From Eucalyptus grandis (Eukaryota; Streptophyta; Magnoliopsida; Myrtales; Myrtaceae): a stretch of DNA of 64,000 bases. Shown here piece by piece: positions 23,491-35,357 of the stretch. The notes under the pieces are model-generated. The model did no database searches, was not told the DNA's origin, and saw only the letters and a list, made by a program, of their open reading frames with translations. Position 1 is the stretch's first letter. Every line of letters begins with the position of its first letter. The stretch lies in contig NC_052616.1 in assembly GCF_016545825.1 (NCBI RefSeq), positions 52,709,716-52,773,715 on the forward strand, given 5' to 3'. The position numbers and the translations under genes are program-made.

Positions 23491-24377
23491 GACGTGAAAA
23501 ATCAAAAAGCTCTTTATCAACAAGATTTCCAAATGATATGTTTACTAACAGATTATGTAATGCCGATGAAATGATTCACTTTCTTCTTCAAGGGGAGACG
23601 AAATGTTCGAAGAGAGAAAGAGAGGGGGTTGTTGAACAATTGTCAAATTCAAGAGAAGAAATGAAGATTATGTAAAGTTTGATACTTGAGAGTTTCCATC
23701 TTTAAACATGACTTCATTACAACAAATTGAGAAGGTCAATTGAATATACGAAATAGTGGAGGAACACCTCTCCCTTTTTTTCAGTGGCTGTGATGACGAT
23801 TAAGACAAAATAATTAGAATGCACATTACACGATCAGTTGATTGGTTGGATCCAACAAATCAGTGTTTTTTTTTTCTTTCAGTGGCTGTGATGACGATTA
23901 AGAAAATTGTTGTTCCATTCAGAAGGTGAGAGAGGCCTATGGCCTTCAACGGGGCAACTCTAAGAGAGATTTCCTTCAAAAATGGGATGAAAGTATACTT
24001 TTACCCCTTAAATTTGTCCTGCACGTGCTAATGGAAAATATAGTTATAACAATATAAAAAAAAAATTAAGGGAATAATGGGTAACAGTCGACAGTTTAGA
24101 GTCGAATGTGTATTATTCCGAAATTCGAGGGAGTTTCGTATAATTTCTCCTAATAGTAGGAATCAGCCAGAAATTAAATGCTCATACCAAATATGATTCG
24201 CATTCTCTAGTTTCATAACTTTGGTTATGAAATGGTCATTCCGTTCCATACGTTTATCACTTCTTTATAGGAAAAAAATAAAACAAGAATAAATTAATTT
24301 TGAGTACTTACTATGTGTATCAAAAATTAAATAAACTATGCATTGTAAAATAACTTATTACTAGAAATATGAATATT

Positions 24378-24528
24378 TCAAACGTCGTCACAAACCACTA
24401 TTTAGACGTAAAATCTCATGGGTCGGCTCAGTAAACAACCTCTAGGATCCCCACTTAAGTGGCGAGCATCCGGAGATTCGAACGATGAGATAGTAAAGCC
24501 AAACCATCACACCTACCTACCGGTGGGT
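24378..24528 (-). mobile_element. tRNA-derived SINE, 151 bp, with 16-bp target duplication
   Basis: The insertion is flanked by TAGAAATATGAATATT at 24362-24377 and again at 24529-24544. The left duplicate copy has the empty site (one TAGAAATATGAATATT followed by ATTGGC at about 12467-12486). On the minus strand the element starts AACCCACCGG and has a pol III B-box-like GTTCGAATC and an upstream A-box-like GGTTTGGCTTTA, as in plant tRNA-derived SINEs. The end lacks a clear long poly-A/T tail. Confidence 0.8.
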
Positions 24529-24754
24529 TAGAAATATGAATATTATTGGCTATTTCCTTCGTCATGTGATTCATTTTTATAATTCATTATCAAATAGTGA
24601 TTATATCTTCAACAAATGATTTTTTTTTTTTAATTGTCAATGGTGCTTGGTAGATTCCATTATTAATGCCCCACGACCGTTACTAAACTCCTGACAAGAC
24701 AAGACCATATACAGTTAAGCAGACATAGCGGAAAAGCTCGAAAGCAAATTGGTT

Positions 24755-26755
24755 ATGAAAGCGAGACTGAACTTGAGGGCTGATTGCAGACGCCTTGGCT
24801 CCCTTCCCCTGTTCAATCACCCACCATTACTCTTCGGAGATTCTCGAGCCCCGGCAACAGCGAACCCTCCTATCTTGGAGCTCGATGGCGTCCGGCGTCG
24901 GTATCAGCACTCTGCTCCCGTCGGCCGCTCGAGGACGGAGACGGTGGCGGGGACATTCCACGCCACGGCAATCAAGAGCGGCTCTGTGCAGAATGCGAGC
25001 GTTGGCAACTACGTCCTGGCTCTTTACGCGAAAGCTCGAAAGTCGGGTGATGCCCGGAAGCTGTTCGGCGTATTGCCTGTGCAAGACGTCCGGGGTTGGA
25101 CGATTCTTCTGTCCAGCTTCGCGCGCGACGGGTCTTGCGGGATGGTTTTGGATCTTTTCAGGGCTATGGTGATCGAGGGTGTTTGTCCGAATCACTTCAC
25201 TTTGTCAAGTGTCTTGAAGTGTTGTTCGGGCTTAAATGAGCTCAAGCTGGGGAAAGTTGTTCATGGGTGGATCATCAGAAACCAAATTCATGTTGATGCA
25301 GTGTTGGCGAACTCTATTCTTGATGTTTATGCGAAATGCGGGGATGTTGTTGTTGCGGAGAGGTTGTTTGATTTGATGAGAGACAAGAATACCATTTCTT
25401 GGAATGTAATGATCGGTGCCTACCTACGTGATGGAGATACAGAGAAATCGTTCAATTTATTTCAAAGGATGCCTTCCAAAGATGTTGCTAGTTGGAATAC
25501 GATTATAGATGGGCTTATGCAAAATGGACTAGAAAGAAGTGCACTGGAGTTGCTTTATGAGATGAAGGAAAAAGGACCAGTGTTTAACGAGGTGACCTTT
25601 TCCATAGCTCTGGGTTTGGCTAGTATTTTGTCTCTTTTGGATGTTGGAAGGCAAGTTCATGGGATAGTTATTAGATTGGGAATCAACAGTAATGAATTTA
25701 TCAGGACTTCTCTCATAGACATGTATTGCAAAGGTGGAGAAACTGAAAAGGCTTCAATAGTATTTAATCGTTGGCCTTTAATGTTTATGAGCACAGAGAA
25801 TTCCGAGATAGCTTATAAGGATGCATATGCATGCAGTTCATTGGTTTCTGGGTATGTGAAGAATGGCAACTATGAAAATGCCTTTGAAGTATTTAACACG
25901 ATGGTCCAAAAATGTATGAAGGTGGACAAATTTACCATTACAAGCATTATTTCAGCATCTGCAAATGTTGGTATATTAGAACTTGGTCGAAAGATCCATG
26001 CCTATATCCTGAAAGTTGGCTATTACCTGGATGTTCACCTTTCTTCCTCGTTAATTGATATGTATTCCAAATGTGGGAGCCTTGATGATGCATTGTCAGT
26101 ATTCAAGCAGAGTCAAGACTCGAATGTTGTGCTATGGACTTCAATGATATTCAGCTTTGCTTTGCATGGGAGAGGTAAGGAGGCTGTTCGGCTTGTCGAA
26201 TGTATGATAAATAAGGGAATTATACCAAATGAGATAACTTTTGTTGGTATTTTAACTGCTTGCAGCCATACAGGACTGCTTGAAGAGGGTCGTGAATATT
26301 TCAGGCTCATGAAAGATGTATACGGAATCAAACCCGGAATAGAACACTATGCTTGCATGGTGGATCTTTATGGGCGAAGCGGTTTATTGAATGAGGCTAA
26401 GGAGTTTATTTATAGCAATGGCATATCTGACCAAATTGCAATTTGGAAGTCATTTCTATCTTCCTGTCAACTCCACAAAAGAGGTGATATGGGGAAGTGG
26501 GTTTCTGAGAAACTAATCCAACTCAATTCACTTGATCAGGAACCTTATGTTTTATTGTCAAACATGTATGCCACTGATCAAAAATGGGAGCAGGCTGCTC
26601 TAGTTAGAAATCAAATGCAAAAGGGAGGGCTTAAAAAGCACCCTGGGCAATCATGGATCCAAGTGAATGGTCAGGTGCATGCATTTATGATGGGAGACTA
26701 TTCGCACCCCCAAGCTGCCGAAGTACATTCGTACTTGGGCAAACTAATTGGATGA
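24755..26755 (+). CDS. Pentatricopeptide repeat (PPR) protein, PLS class, truncated E/DYW type
   Basis: Intronless ORF of 666 codons. I choose the ATG at 24755; the frame is open two codons further upstream without an ATG. The N-terminus is basic and lacks acids (MKARLNLRADCRRLG), consistent with import into mitochondria or plastids. From about residue 80 on it is a run of PPR motifs of mixed length (for example NSILDVYAKCGD, SWNVMIGAYLRDGD, SSLIDMYSKCGSLDDA, YACMVDLYGRSGLLNEAKEFI), ending with an E-type region containing EPYVLLSNMYA, PGQSWIQVNGQVHAF and GDYSHPQ. Such proteins bind organellar RNA one base per repeat and act in C-to-U editing or processing. The frame stops at KLIG, where relatives continue into E+/DYW; a decayed form of that tail follows in the DNA. 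Its 5' part is duplicated at 12686 as a pseudogene. Whether this copy is functional is open. Confidence 0.85.
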   Translation: MKARLNLRADCRRLGSLPLFNHPPLLFGDSRAPATANPPILELDGVRRRYQHSAPVGRSRTETVAGTFHATAIKSGSVQNASVGNYVLALYAKARKSGDARKLFGVLPVQDVRGWTILLSSFARDGSCGMVLDLFRAMVIEGVCPNHFTLSSVLKCCSGLNELKLGKVVHGWIIRNQIHVDAVLANSILDVYAKCGDVVVAERLFDLMRDKNTISWNVMIGAYLRDGDTEKSFNLFQRMPSKDVASWNTIIDGLMQNGLERSALELLYEMKEKGPVFNEVTFSIALGLASILSLLDVGRQVHGIVIRLGINSNEFIRTSLIDMYCKGGETEKASIVFNRWPLMFMSTENSEIAYKDAYACSSLVSGYVKNGNYENAFEVFNTMVQKCMKVDKFTITSIISASANVGILELGRKIHAYILKVGYYLDVHLSSSLIDMYSKCGSLDDALSVFKQSQDSNVVLWTSMIFSFALHGRGKEAVRLVECMINKGIIPNEITFVGILTACSHTGLLEEGREYFRLMKDVYGIKPGIEHYACMVDLYGRSGLLNEAKEFIYSNGISDQIAIWKSFLSSCQLHKRGDMGKWVSEKLIQLNSLDQEPYVLLSNMYATDQKWEQAALVRNQMQKGGLKKHPGQSWIQVNGQVHAFMMGDYSHPQAAEVHSYLGKLIG

Positions 26756-26880
26756 CTAAAGGAAATTGGAGATTCCCCGAATATGAAGTTGCCAATGCAG
26801 GATGTAGAATAAGAAGAGAGAGAATACTCTTGTTTACACAGTGAGGAGAAGAGAACCGTCCTTTGATGTTTGGAATTTGT
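26756..26880 (+). pseudogene. Decayed E+/DYW tail of the PPR gene
   Basis: Directly after the TGA at 26753-26755 the same frame reads LKEIGDSPNMKLPMQDVE, then another stop. A further frame reads EREYSCLHSEEKRTV, which resembles the start of a DYW deaminase domain (the HSE zinc-ligand region). Two stops and a frame change separate these pieces, so the tail is no longer translated with the gene. Confidence 0.65.
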
Positions 26881-29087
26881 GTTGACTGTCAAAACAGTGC
26901 CAAGTTTGCTTCTTCACTCTTAGATAGGGAAACAGTCATCAGAGATATACATCAGTTCCATCATTTTAAGAGTGACCAATGGTTCTGTGGTGAATTTTGG
27001 TGAAAGCGACTTCAGAAAAAACATGTCATGTAGATTGTTTCAGTGAGGTTTAAAACTTTCAGTAAGTGGGAGACAAGCAATCTAGATGTACCCATGAAAA
27101 GTAGCTTCACAAATAAAGTGTGTGGAAAATCTTGGTATCTGGGCTTGTTAAGGCTGAAAAAAGACTAGTTCCTCAAGCTTCAGCATCCAGCTATCATTGG
27201 CATCCAAATTGTAGAATTCAGGCAAGAGAGCAGGTACACTTCTTTGTTTCACATTTTTTTACCATATCTATGATGCTTCAGTTAGTATATTAATATGACG
27301 AGTTCACAAACAGGATAAGCCAGAGCAATTCCAAGTTTTTCCTTCCTCATTATACCCTATATTTACCAATAAAATGAAGAAAGTTCACCCTATGCTTGGG
27401 CTGTTTACCTTTTAATAAGCAAGAAGAGAAAATCAATGATAACTGTGGCCAAGTTTTGCAACGAATCGACAATGAACTCTCAGATGTTGTTGAAGCATGT
27501 AGAGAAGAGTTGCTGCAGTGTAAGCTTTGAGTATGTTATCTACTTCTTCCTGAAAGAGCTACATGGCTTGTTTCATGAGAAACTAGATGTCACAGTTAAA
27601 TTGTGCTTGCAACAGCAGTCATTTATTTAAATGTGCTTATATAACGAGAAGATTGATTCAATAGGTAACCCTTTCTCCCTGGTTCCTGGGGTGAAAAAGA
27701 TGAATAGGGGGATAGAAAAGATGTGTCCGTGGATCTGTCCTTAAGCCTGTACTTTCTGCTACAGTTGTGGTGGGGGAACATGAGGAGTATCGCTGCATGC
27801 TGAGAATCAAAGAATGAGAGGCATAAACAGGCCAGCAAAATTCCAGAAGCAATATATCCTCCTGAAGAAATATGAAGCACTGAAGTATCTTGGTGACTCT
27901 ACATCTGAATCTAGGGCCAGTTTTTCCCGGACTCGGATCCACTAAGACCAGGTCGATCTCCACGGGCTGAACACTTGGATCTCACACATGGTGTTTACAT
28001 GATCAGCGGTAGACTATGGACCTAGTCTAGTAGACCGGGGTCCATGCAAGAAACTTTCCCAATTTGGGGTCGAAGAGGAAAAAGGACAACGGAGTCACTT
28101 GACTATATTTTACAAATGTTTCTTACTTCTTATCCTTCAACGTCATATTAAGAGTCTATGATATGAATTGTCAAGGCGATGGACTATAAGAATGCCTTCC
28201 AGCTGCTTCTTCCTGGCCCGGTTATAGTATTTGCGAATCAGCTTTGCCGAGCGCCAAATTCACTGGTATTAATGTGCTATCATTTCCTCAAAATCCATAA
28301 ACTCGATTTTCTTGTGCGAATTGAGCAATTAGTAACGTCATCTTAGCTGAAAGTTATTCTGGTGGATTGCGCAAGGAAAATCGCCCGTCAGAATTAAGGG
28401 AAATACTGCGTGTCGGCACAAAATTTAATCTTTAATTAGACTGATTATAATTCACAGATAATGTAGGATCCGCATCACTCAAAAAATAACCAAACAAAAC
28501 AAAACAAGAAGATTCACATGAATCCACACTGACATTGTTTATTCTGTCACGTTAGTGATAAATTCTGTCAAGGCAATAGATTTCCCTCTATGAGGGTCAG
28601 CTAGTTCTAGAACAACCAAAAAGCTCACACTCCAGTATAAAAAGGGTAAGACTCCCCATCATTCAATAAACTGATCTTTCACCAAGTTTTCACCCAGCTT
28701 GCATATATCAAATGAACCAAAGCAGCCTCTAAGATCCAGCTCACATGCATCCAAATTGTGAACTCAAGCGTTGATTCCACTCCCATGTGACTTGGGTTAA
28801 CCGGTAATCCCGTCTGCATTTCAATGAACCGCAAGGGATTTAATTTCTCAGGTGGACTGATAAGGAGACGATTGATGTTGCAAACAGAACCTTCAAGGAC
28901 TTCAGTGCAAGAATCCGGTTGTCTTACAGCAAGTTCTCCATCATAAATCAAAAGAGAGGACAAATAGAAAATGGAGAAAAATAAGTAGCACTGGATCATG
29001 TGCTTCACTGCACATGCTCAATTGAAATGCTTCCAGGCACCCAACCACTGCAATCAGGCATGTGCACACACCAAATTTGGAGGGATT
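26881..29087. other. Intergenic DNA between convergent genes, with 3' untranslated sequence
   Basis: No recognised gene. The right end (about 28680-29087) probably contains the 3' untranslated region of the minus-strand gene that stops at 29088; a 109-codon minus frame there has no domain. The left end may hold the 3' untranslated region of the PPR gene. A plus frame at 27436-27630 is unsupported. Confidence 0.5.
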
Positions 29088-30505
29088 TCAGTAACCATTG
29101 ATCTGTGGGCGAGGAGTGGGACCTGTAAGCCGTGAGAAGGGCATCTGCGGCTGTGCAGGGATACCCTTTTGACCAGGCAACTTTGGAGTTGACGGCTGAC
29201 CCGAGAATGAACCAGAAAATGCTTGAGCAAGCTCAACAGCTGAAGCTGCTTTGCCGAATCGCACACCTGCTTCCGGAGAAGCTGGTTTTGGTGGCTCCTC
29301 CACTGGCTTGCGCCATGTTTCAGGAGAAGGCCGCCTCTCTGGCTGCTGCTGTTGATGTTGAGGGGGCTGCTGCCTCTCTGCTTCTCTACCATTCCGACGA
29401 TTCTCATTGCGCCAATTCCTCTTTTGTGCATCATCTTTTTCAACTATCCTTTGATCCTTCCTCTCAAATTTCTTCCCATTTCTCTGATCAATAACAAGGT
29501 TTTCAGATTGTTCGCTGTAATTGGTAGGTGTAACATTCCCAGAAGCTCTCTCTGTTCTTGGAACATCATTTTTTAACCTTCAAAGAAAAGTTCACCAATA
29601 TAATCAACATCACGAAATGTGCACAACGAAGAAGGCACAAAGTAGTTAAAGTGAACACCTGTCAGAACTTGGTCCCAAATCGCGATTGTTGACAGGAACA
29701 TCATCGACCCCTCTCTCTCTAAGAACCTGAAAAAATAAATAGATATGTGATAGAGTTGGGACATAAACCGGGACAATAAGCTTCTAGTTTCACCATCCCC
29801 AAAGGAAAACAAGACAACTAGGGGAAAGCACCTCCCTGCCCCCTCTTTTTTACCAATAAGAACACAAGGAGAAACTCTCCCTTGTAAAATGAGAAAGGCC
29901 AATGAAAAGAGTAAAAAGGACATTAAGAAGGGTATACTGCAAATTTGGCCATTAAAGTTGCACTTCTTTTTGGATTTATCAATTATGCTGATCTTGTCGC
30001 CCAGCTAACAATATGCCTAATGTAGCATCCTCCCACTCTTCTTTAGTTTTCTAATGGCTACTGACGGGAGAGTGAATGAAAATTTTAACATACAGTTTAT
30101 GAACCATGGCAGTGAATTAGTGATTGACATTGCATCAATCTAAACTACAAATTTGTGATGGGGGCCTGCATTATCCAATGGGAATAACTACACCTAAATA
30201 AATTGGTAAGTTAGAAGGAGACATCAAAACTTGACCTTGCGCCATGTGGCTAACGAAGTTATAATCTATCCAGATACAGAAAATTGCAGTAATCATTAGG
30301 AAGATAAACCTATTTAATATTCCTGAGAGAAACATATACAAGCACTCACCAATTCTCGTGGACGAGCACCACCAAACACTGAATTCCTGCATCAATCATA
30401 TGAGATAGCATGTAAGAATTCCTTAGAGAAACTGTTTCAATGCAATGATCTAGGAAAGAATTAATGAGATCCACCCCTTTTAAGGCACCAATATATACAG
30501 ATGTC

Positions 30506-30536
<31 letters not shown>

Positions 30537-33309
30537 CTCCAGGGAGCCATCTAAATAACAGCGTAATTACCCATGAGTCGTGTATCACTGAGACAACTCT
30601 ACAATTCTTGTACCAACTGCTTTGAAAAGATCTTATTTGCCAAGACAAAATGGGAATTCATTCAAAAATAAATGCCCAATCTATCTTCATGCATGACAAC
30701 TTCAGTCTAATTGTCGAAGCTGTTGGCATATTCAGCCACCCCCCATGCCAAAGCAAAAATCATTATCACAGCAACACATAAGGTCTTGTAGACATATGAC
30801 AGAATATTTAGTGAGGGTCCTAGATGGGTAACTATACTACAAGTGAAAATTCAACTGTCCTGCTTCAATAGAATAAAGTGAATCTTTACATTGCCATGAA
30901 GTTAATAAGCCCAAAAGTATATCAACACATAACAGGACAGGTCATGTCTTCAAGTACTTGATGTCCAAGATTATGTCTAACAAAATCATGTCTCTCTGGC
31001 CTCAAATTGAGACAAGTTTGAGTCTGGTAGAAGATTTTCGACTAACTTAAAACATTTTAAGCACCTGCTGCATGCAAATACTGGTTAGACAAACAACATC
31101 GATACAACATCCAAAGCTGACATGAAGAGCAACAATGCCAACATGAGAAAAACAAAAGCAAGAATTACCCGTCAAGCATTACCTTAAATAGAAACCACTC
31201 ATGAAAAAAAAAAAAAAAACGAATTACTTCTCCATTTTCATTTTAAGAAAGGAAAGAATAGAACCTCATGTGTCCCATCGGTTCGTCGTAGATGATATTA
31301 ATGGGGACTCTTCTTGAAAGTAGATAACCTATGTGTGAAGATTTTACTCGCAACTGAAAACTCTGTCACAACCAGTCTTTCTGGAAGAATGCCCTTGTTT
31401 TTCAGAAACAAAAGCAGCACAAGATTGTGTGGCAATGACTGTTCTGAAGACACTGTTTTGAAAGTGTTTTCAGAAATTAGACTGTATTCTGAATGTACTA
31501 AAGTGGTTATACATCAATTTACCCACATGTTATCAGTTTTTCATTAGGGGATAACAAAGATCAAATTCCATGGCACTAATCCTCAAAACAATTTTTGAGC
31601 AATAATCTCAATTTCCAAAGACAGGCTGCACAGTCATCCATGAAAGGACTACATTCTTCACTCACCTATCACGTTCACCGTTTCCTTCAATGGGCTGTGA
31701 TCTTGGTTTCAAGGTCAATTTCGGACGCTCTACCACCTGACTCCCACTTTCAGTTCCATGTAAAGCATGCTTCGCAGGATTCACTATGCCCTGCAATTCA
31801 TCAGTTGTTCCTGGGTGTACCGAATCAATTGGTCTCTGATGCACCTATATCAATCAAAGAAGCAACAGGAACAAAATTAAAGCATAGACAACCACAATGA
31901 TAACTGTAGAAGCACTAAGAATGCATACCGGTTTAGGTTCAGCAGAAGGTGGTTCAGAACTCTCCAATGGCCTTGTCCTTGGAAATAACTTCAACTTAGG
32001 CCTCTCTGATGCTTCTGAAGGCACTGGTTGCTGCACTCTAGATTGACCAAGTTTACCCTCTGTATGCACCAGTTTAACAGACTCAGAATAAATAAGTGGG
32101 TTCTTTTCTTTTCCATCAGAAGACACTAGATCCTCAACCTTCATATGATCTGGCAATCCTTTCCTACCACCATGAACCCCTTCAGCAATATTCAAATTCC
32201 TCTCCGCATGCCTTGCCAGCGGTGCATCATGATTTTCCCTCACAGCCACCACATTGCTCCTTTTATACTTCCCATCATCAACCCCCCTGGTGATTAACTC
32301 ACTTTCTTCCTCCGCAAACTTACTGACTTCCACATCGACCTGATACGGAACCGTTGGTTTTGACTGCCACCTACCAGATGACACCTTTTCAAGAGCACTG
32401 ACATGAACCAGTTTGGAAGCAGCATTTGAAGCAGACCAGGCAGACTGCAATGACTCTCCGACACCTGCAGCCTCCTTCCTTGCCGCCCAGACATTCGGCG
32501 AAGACCCAGGAACTCCAGGCCTGTTATTCCCACCTGCACTTGTCGAACTAATACCCAATGGCGCACCCTCTGCAGCTACTCCAAGGTAGGGGCTATGAGG
32601 ATGGCTCGGCAATTGCAGAACCTGAGATTGGCCCTGCTGACTCGGAACCCTGCCCACCGTGGCAGATTGTGGCTTCAGCTCCACACGGGAAGAAACCCGG
32701 ATGCTGTCATCGCTAATCGTCCGGCGCGGGGCCGATATTCCATCGAGGGGCTTGCGCTCGTCTTCGTCGAAATTCCGGCCGATCGGCATAGTCTGACTGA
32801 GGAACGGCGACTTGTCATCGAAATGCCTGGTCGCCGGGGACGAGTTCGGCCGAGCACGGACATCAGGACGGCCCACAGGGTTCCCCCACGGTGCCTGCCT
32901 CTCGAATCCCGGACGGTCCGACGGCCTCGCGGTGCTGCGGCATCCCAAAAAAAAAACAACGCATTAATCATCACCCATCTAGGCGCAGATCCAGTTCATC
33001 CATCAATGAGCAACACCACAAAACCAACCGACCCAAATCAAATCAAGCAGACCCCATTACACCCAGAGGACGCTAAGAGCAAACCCAAAGCTCAGATCCG
33101 ACAAAATACGAAAGAGGGTTAACCTCGGACACGGGAACACGCTCGCGAAAGAACACGCAGATAAAAACAACATCAAGGGCCCTCGAGGGGGGGTTCGGAG
33201 AAGCTTACACGCCGGGAGCGGACGGGAGGGGGAGATCGGAGGGGATGGAGCCGCCGTGGAAGTCCTTGAGCGTCATGGTGCTGCCGCTGAACGCCTTCTT
33301 CTTCGACAT
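29088..33309 (-). CDS. Six-exon gene for a disordered plant-conserved 626-aa protein
   Basis: Exons (minus): 33309-33209, 32934-31929, 31844-31666, 30386-30350, 29726-29659, 29577-29088. The joined length is 1881 nt, exactly 627 codons with stop, and every junction is GT-AG with matching phase. The protein begins MSKKKAFSGSTMTLKDF and continues with a Ser/Pro/Arg-rich, probably unstructured chain. Short ordered-looking blocks are SSGRWQSKPTVP, ERPKLKLFPRTRPLE, ERPKLTLKPRSQPIE (an internal repeat, also split by an intron), SVFGGARPRELVLRERG and a C-terminal stretch with RFGKAASAVELAQAFSGSFSG. I recall relatives labelled 'translation initiation factor-related', but the function is not established and I would not assign one. 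No signal peptide or membrane segment is seen. Introns contain small repeats, including a GA run at about 30509-30536. Confidence 0.85.
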
Positions 33310-33320
33310 CGCCGCCCTCC

Positions 33321-33322
<2 letters not shown>

Positions 33323-33364
<42 letters not shown>
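33323..33364. repeat. (CT)n microsatellite in the 5' untranslated region
   Basis: About 20 CT units directly upstream of the start codon of the minus-strand gene (33309), so GA-rich on the transcript. Such runs are common in plant 5' leaders. Confidence 0.9.
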
Positions 33365-33374
<10 letters not shown>

Positions 33375-33740
33375 ACCCACCACCGAGCGCGACTTCCGGC
33401 GTCGGATTCTCTGCTCTCCCGCGGAAATCGCCTCTCGCGAAGCACGGTCGTTCGTTCGGTCGGGTCGGTCGCCCTCCTCCTCCTCCGGCGAGAGAAGCTC
33501 GAATCTGGCGCTGCGAAACGGCGAGCCTCCACCCCAGATATATTTTTCCCCGGAGAAGAAAGTGAGAATCGCCGCGAGAACGCCTCTCCCCCATGTTTTC
33601 CTCGTTCTGCCGAGGCGATAAGGGTGGGCCGAACCGTTCGGCGGCCGAGGCCCATTTGAACGGGCTCTCTTTGGGCTGGGCCTCGGCCCAATCTTGTCGT
33701 CGTTGATTCCCTTTCATACCCTAAATGAAACAAATATCCC

Positions 33741-33969
33741 GTTTATTTCGCGAAAAATGAATGATTTAGAAAATATTTTTCCTAAAATATCAACTTGCAT
33801 TGCTTGAAATAATTAGCCAATAAAAAAAAATTCATTATTTATAACGGTATATATTAAAATATTTTCGTGGATGATGAAAATATCTTTCATTCATTCATTT
33901 TAATAAATAATACCAATGATCATTTTTAAGAAAATATCTTTCAAATTATTCATTTTCCGTAAAACAAAC
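33741..33969. mobile_element. MITE with ~40-bp terminal inverted repeats, 229 bp
   Basis: The left end GTTTATTTCGCGAAAAATG matches the reverse complement of the right end, GTTTGTTTTACGGAAAATG, and similarity continues for about 40 bp through GAAT(G/A)ATTT and AATATTTT. Related, more degenerate copies lie at about 36052-36292 and 37580-37812. Target duplication is not clear. Confidence 0.65.
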
Positions 33970-34743
33970 CTAACCAAAATTGAATATGGACCGTTGAAGT
34001 CCTACAAGGGATTTCCCCAATCAACGGTCCTATTTCATTTATATCCACGCACACTAGAGTTGTTGAATAACTTTTCATGATGAAATAGCTTAGATTTAAC
34101 GAATGCACTAGGAAAGCATCGGCAATGCAATCCAAAATGGACCGAAATAACTCAATTCGATCCAAACTGGTTCAGGCAAAACCCCAGCTCTTTCATCCTT
34201 TATTTTGCCAACTATGTTAGTTTGATGGTTATAAAATTTCAGAAGCCTAATAGATTAAGACCAATTGACATGAAAAAAAAATTAAAATAACATGGATAAA
34301 AAATCAAAAAATTATAGAATAAAACCTCGTTTTTTCAAGCTACTTTCTCCAATTCAACCCGTAACACTATATTATTTTTGGCCCCATTTAATACTCAGAT
34401 TATTCATTTGACATTATGTTGGAATATAACCAAAAAATAGTTATTTTTATTTTTAATTAATATTTTTTATTTTCGAATAATTGTTTCTACTTTCTAGTGG
34501 TCTAGGCTAAATGAATCCTGAGCAGCTCAGGTCCGGTCGGCCAGAGACTGACGTGTGTGCTTTATTGAGTTCAAAACATGTAGTTTAGTTTTTGGCATGT
34601 TTCGATGGAATTTTTTTCTTTTCGTTTTCCGCATCATCTAAATCTAGCAACCAACATGGTTCGAGTTTCTCTTATCATGAAATACTTGAAATTTTTTCGA
34701 CATCCAAATGTTGGCGTATAGATTCACATATGAATTTTTCAAG
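33970..34743. other. Intergenic AT-rich DNA
   Basis: No gene seen. Short open frames (33950-34165 minus, 34592-34783 plus) are unsupported. Confidence 0.5.
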
Positions 34744-35357
34744 AGAAAAGGTCACCAAAAACTTTAAATTTTACCTATTATGACACATTTACCCCAAGAA
34801 AATCTTTTTTAAGACCAAAAAAAAAAAAAACAACCCTAACCTTTTATCGGTATGATACATTTACCAAAATATCCTAAACTTACATATGAGTACAAGTTTA
34901 AAGTTTTTGGAGTCATAAAAAAATAAATTAGAAGTAAATAAGTTGGCGAGGGCACGGCGGCCCTCGCCAGTGCCGGTGAGGGCGCGGGGCCCCTCGCCCC
35001 GACCAGCCTGTGGCCAACAATGGTCGGCTAGCCGGGAACCTCACCAGCCAAGGGTTAAGAAGAAAAGAAAAAAAAAACTTTAAAAAATATGAAAAAATAT
35101 ATAAATTATAAAATTTGTCCACGTGACGCCACATAAGACCGCTTAACGGCCACATAAACAATTTCCTACTTAAATTAACCGGATGGATTGAATTAGTACA
35201 AATATGAAAATGTTTAGAACTAAATTGGTCCAATTAAAAAGTTTATAACTGACTTGATACGAATACAAAAGTTTTAGGACTATTTTGGTATTTTTCCTAG
35301 TAAATGTGCCATAATGGATATAGTATAGAGTTTTTTTTTTTTTTTGGTTTTTTCCCC
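34744..35357. mobile_element. MULE-like non-autonomous element related to 43346-43895
   Basis: The left end GAGAAAAGGTCACCAAAAACTTT and the reverse complement of the right end GGGGAAAAAACC, followed by an A run, form a long degenerate inverted repeat. It includes inner matching pieces (TATGACACATTTACC on the left against the complement of AGTAAATGTGCCATA on the right). The termini match the better preserved 43346 element. A GC-rich core (GGCGAGGGCACGGCGGCCCTCGCC) sits at 34945-35045. No clear 9-bp target duplication was found here. Confidence 0.5.

Larger units (their letters stand above)
22433..25606. repeat. Segmental duplication, right copy (with intact PPR gene)
   Basis: Collinear partner of 10653-14391. 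It carries the pararetrovirus remnant, spacer and PPR 5' part. It keeps about 104 bp (23037-23140) lost from the left copy between two TCTCAT repeats, and it has a private 151-bp SINE. At its left edge GGAATTACTTGTGCTC occurs twice (about 22416 and 22491), once outside and once inside the duplicated segment. Confidence 0.9.

Noticed and set aside
24749..24754. Upstream non-ATG start for the PPR protein
   Set aside because: The first ATG in frame is at 24755 and gives the same protein minus two residues.
28679..29008. 109-codon minus frame with a hydrophobic start
   Set aside because: Lies directly after the stop of the six-exon gene, most likely its 3' untranslated region; no domain.
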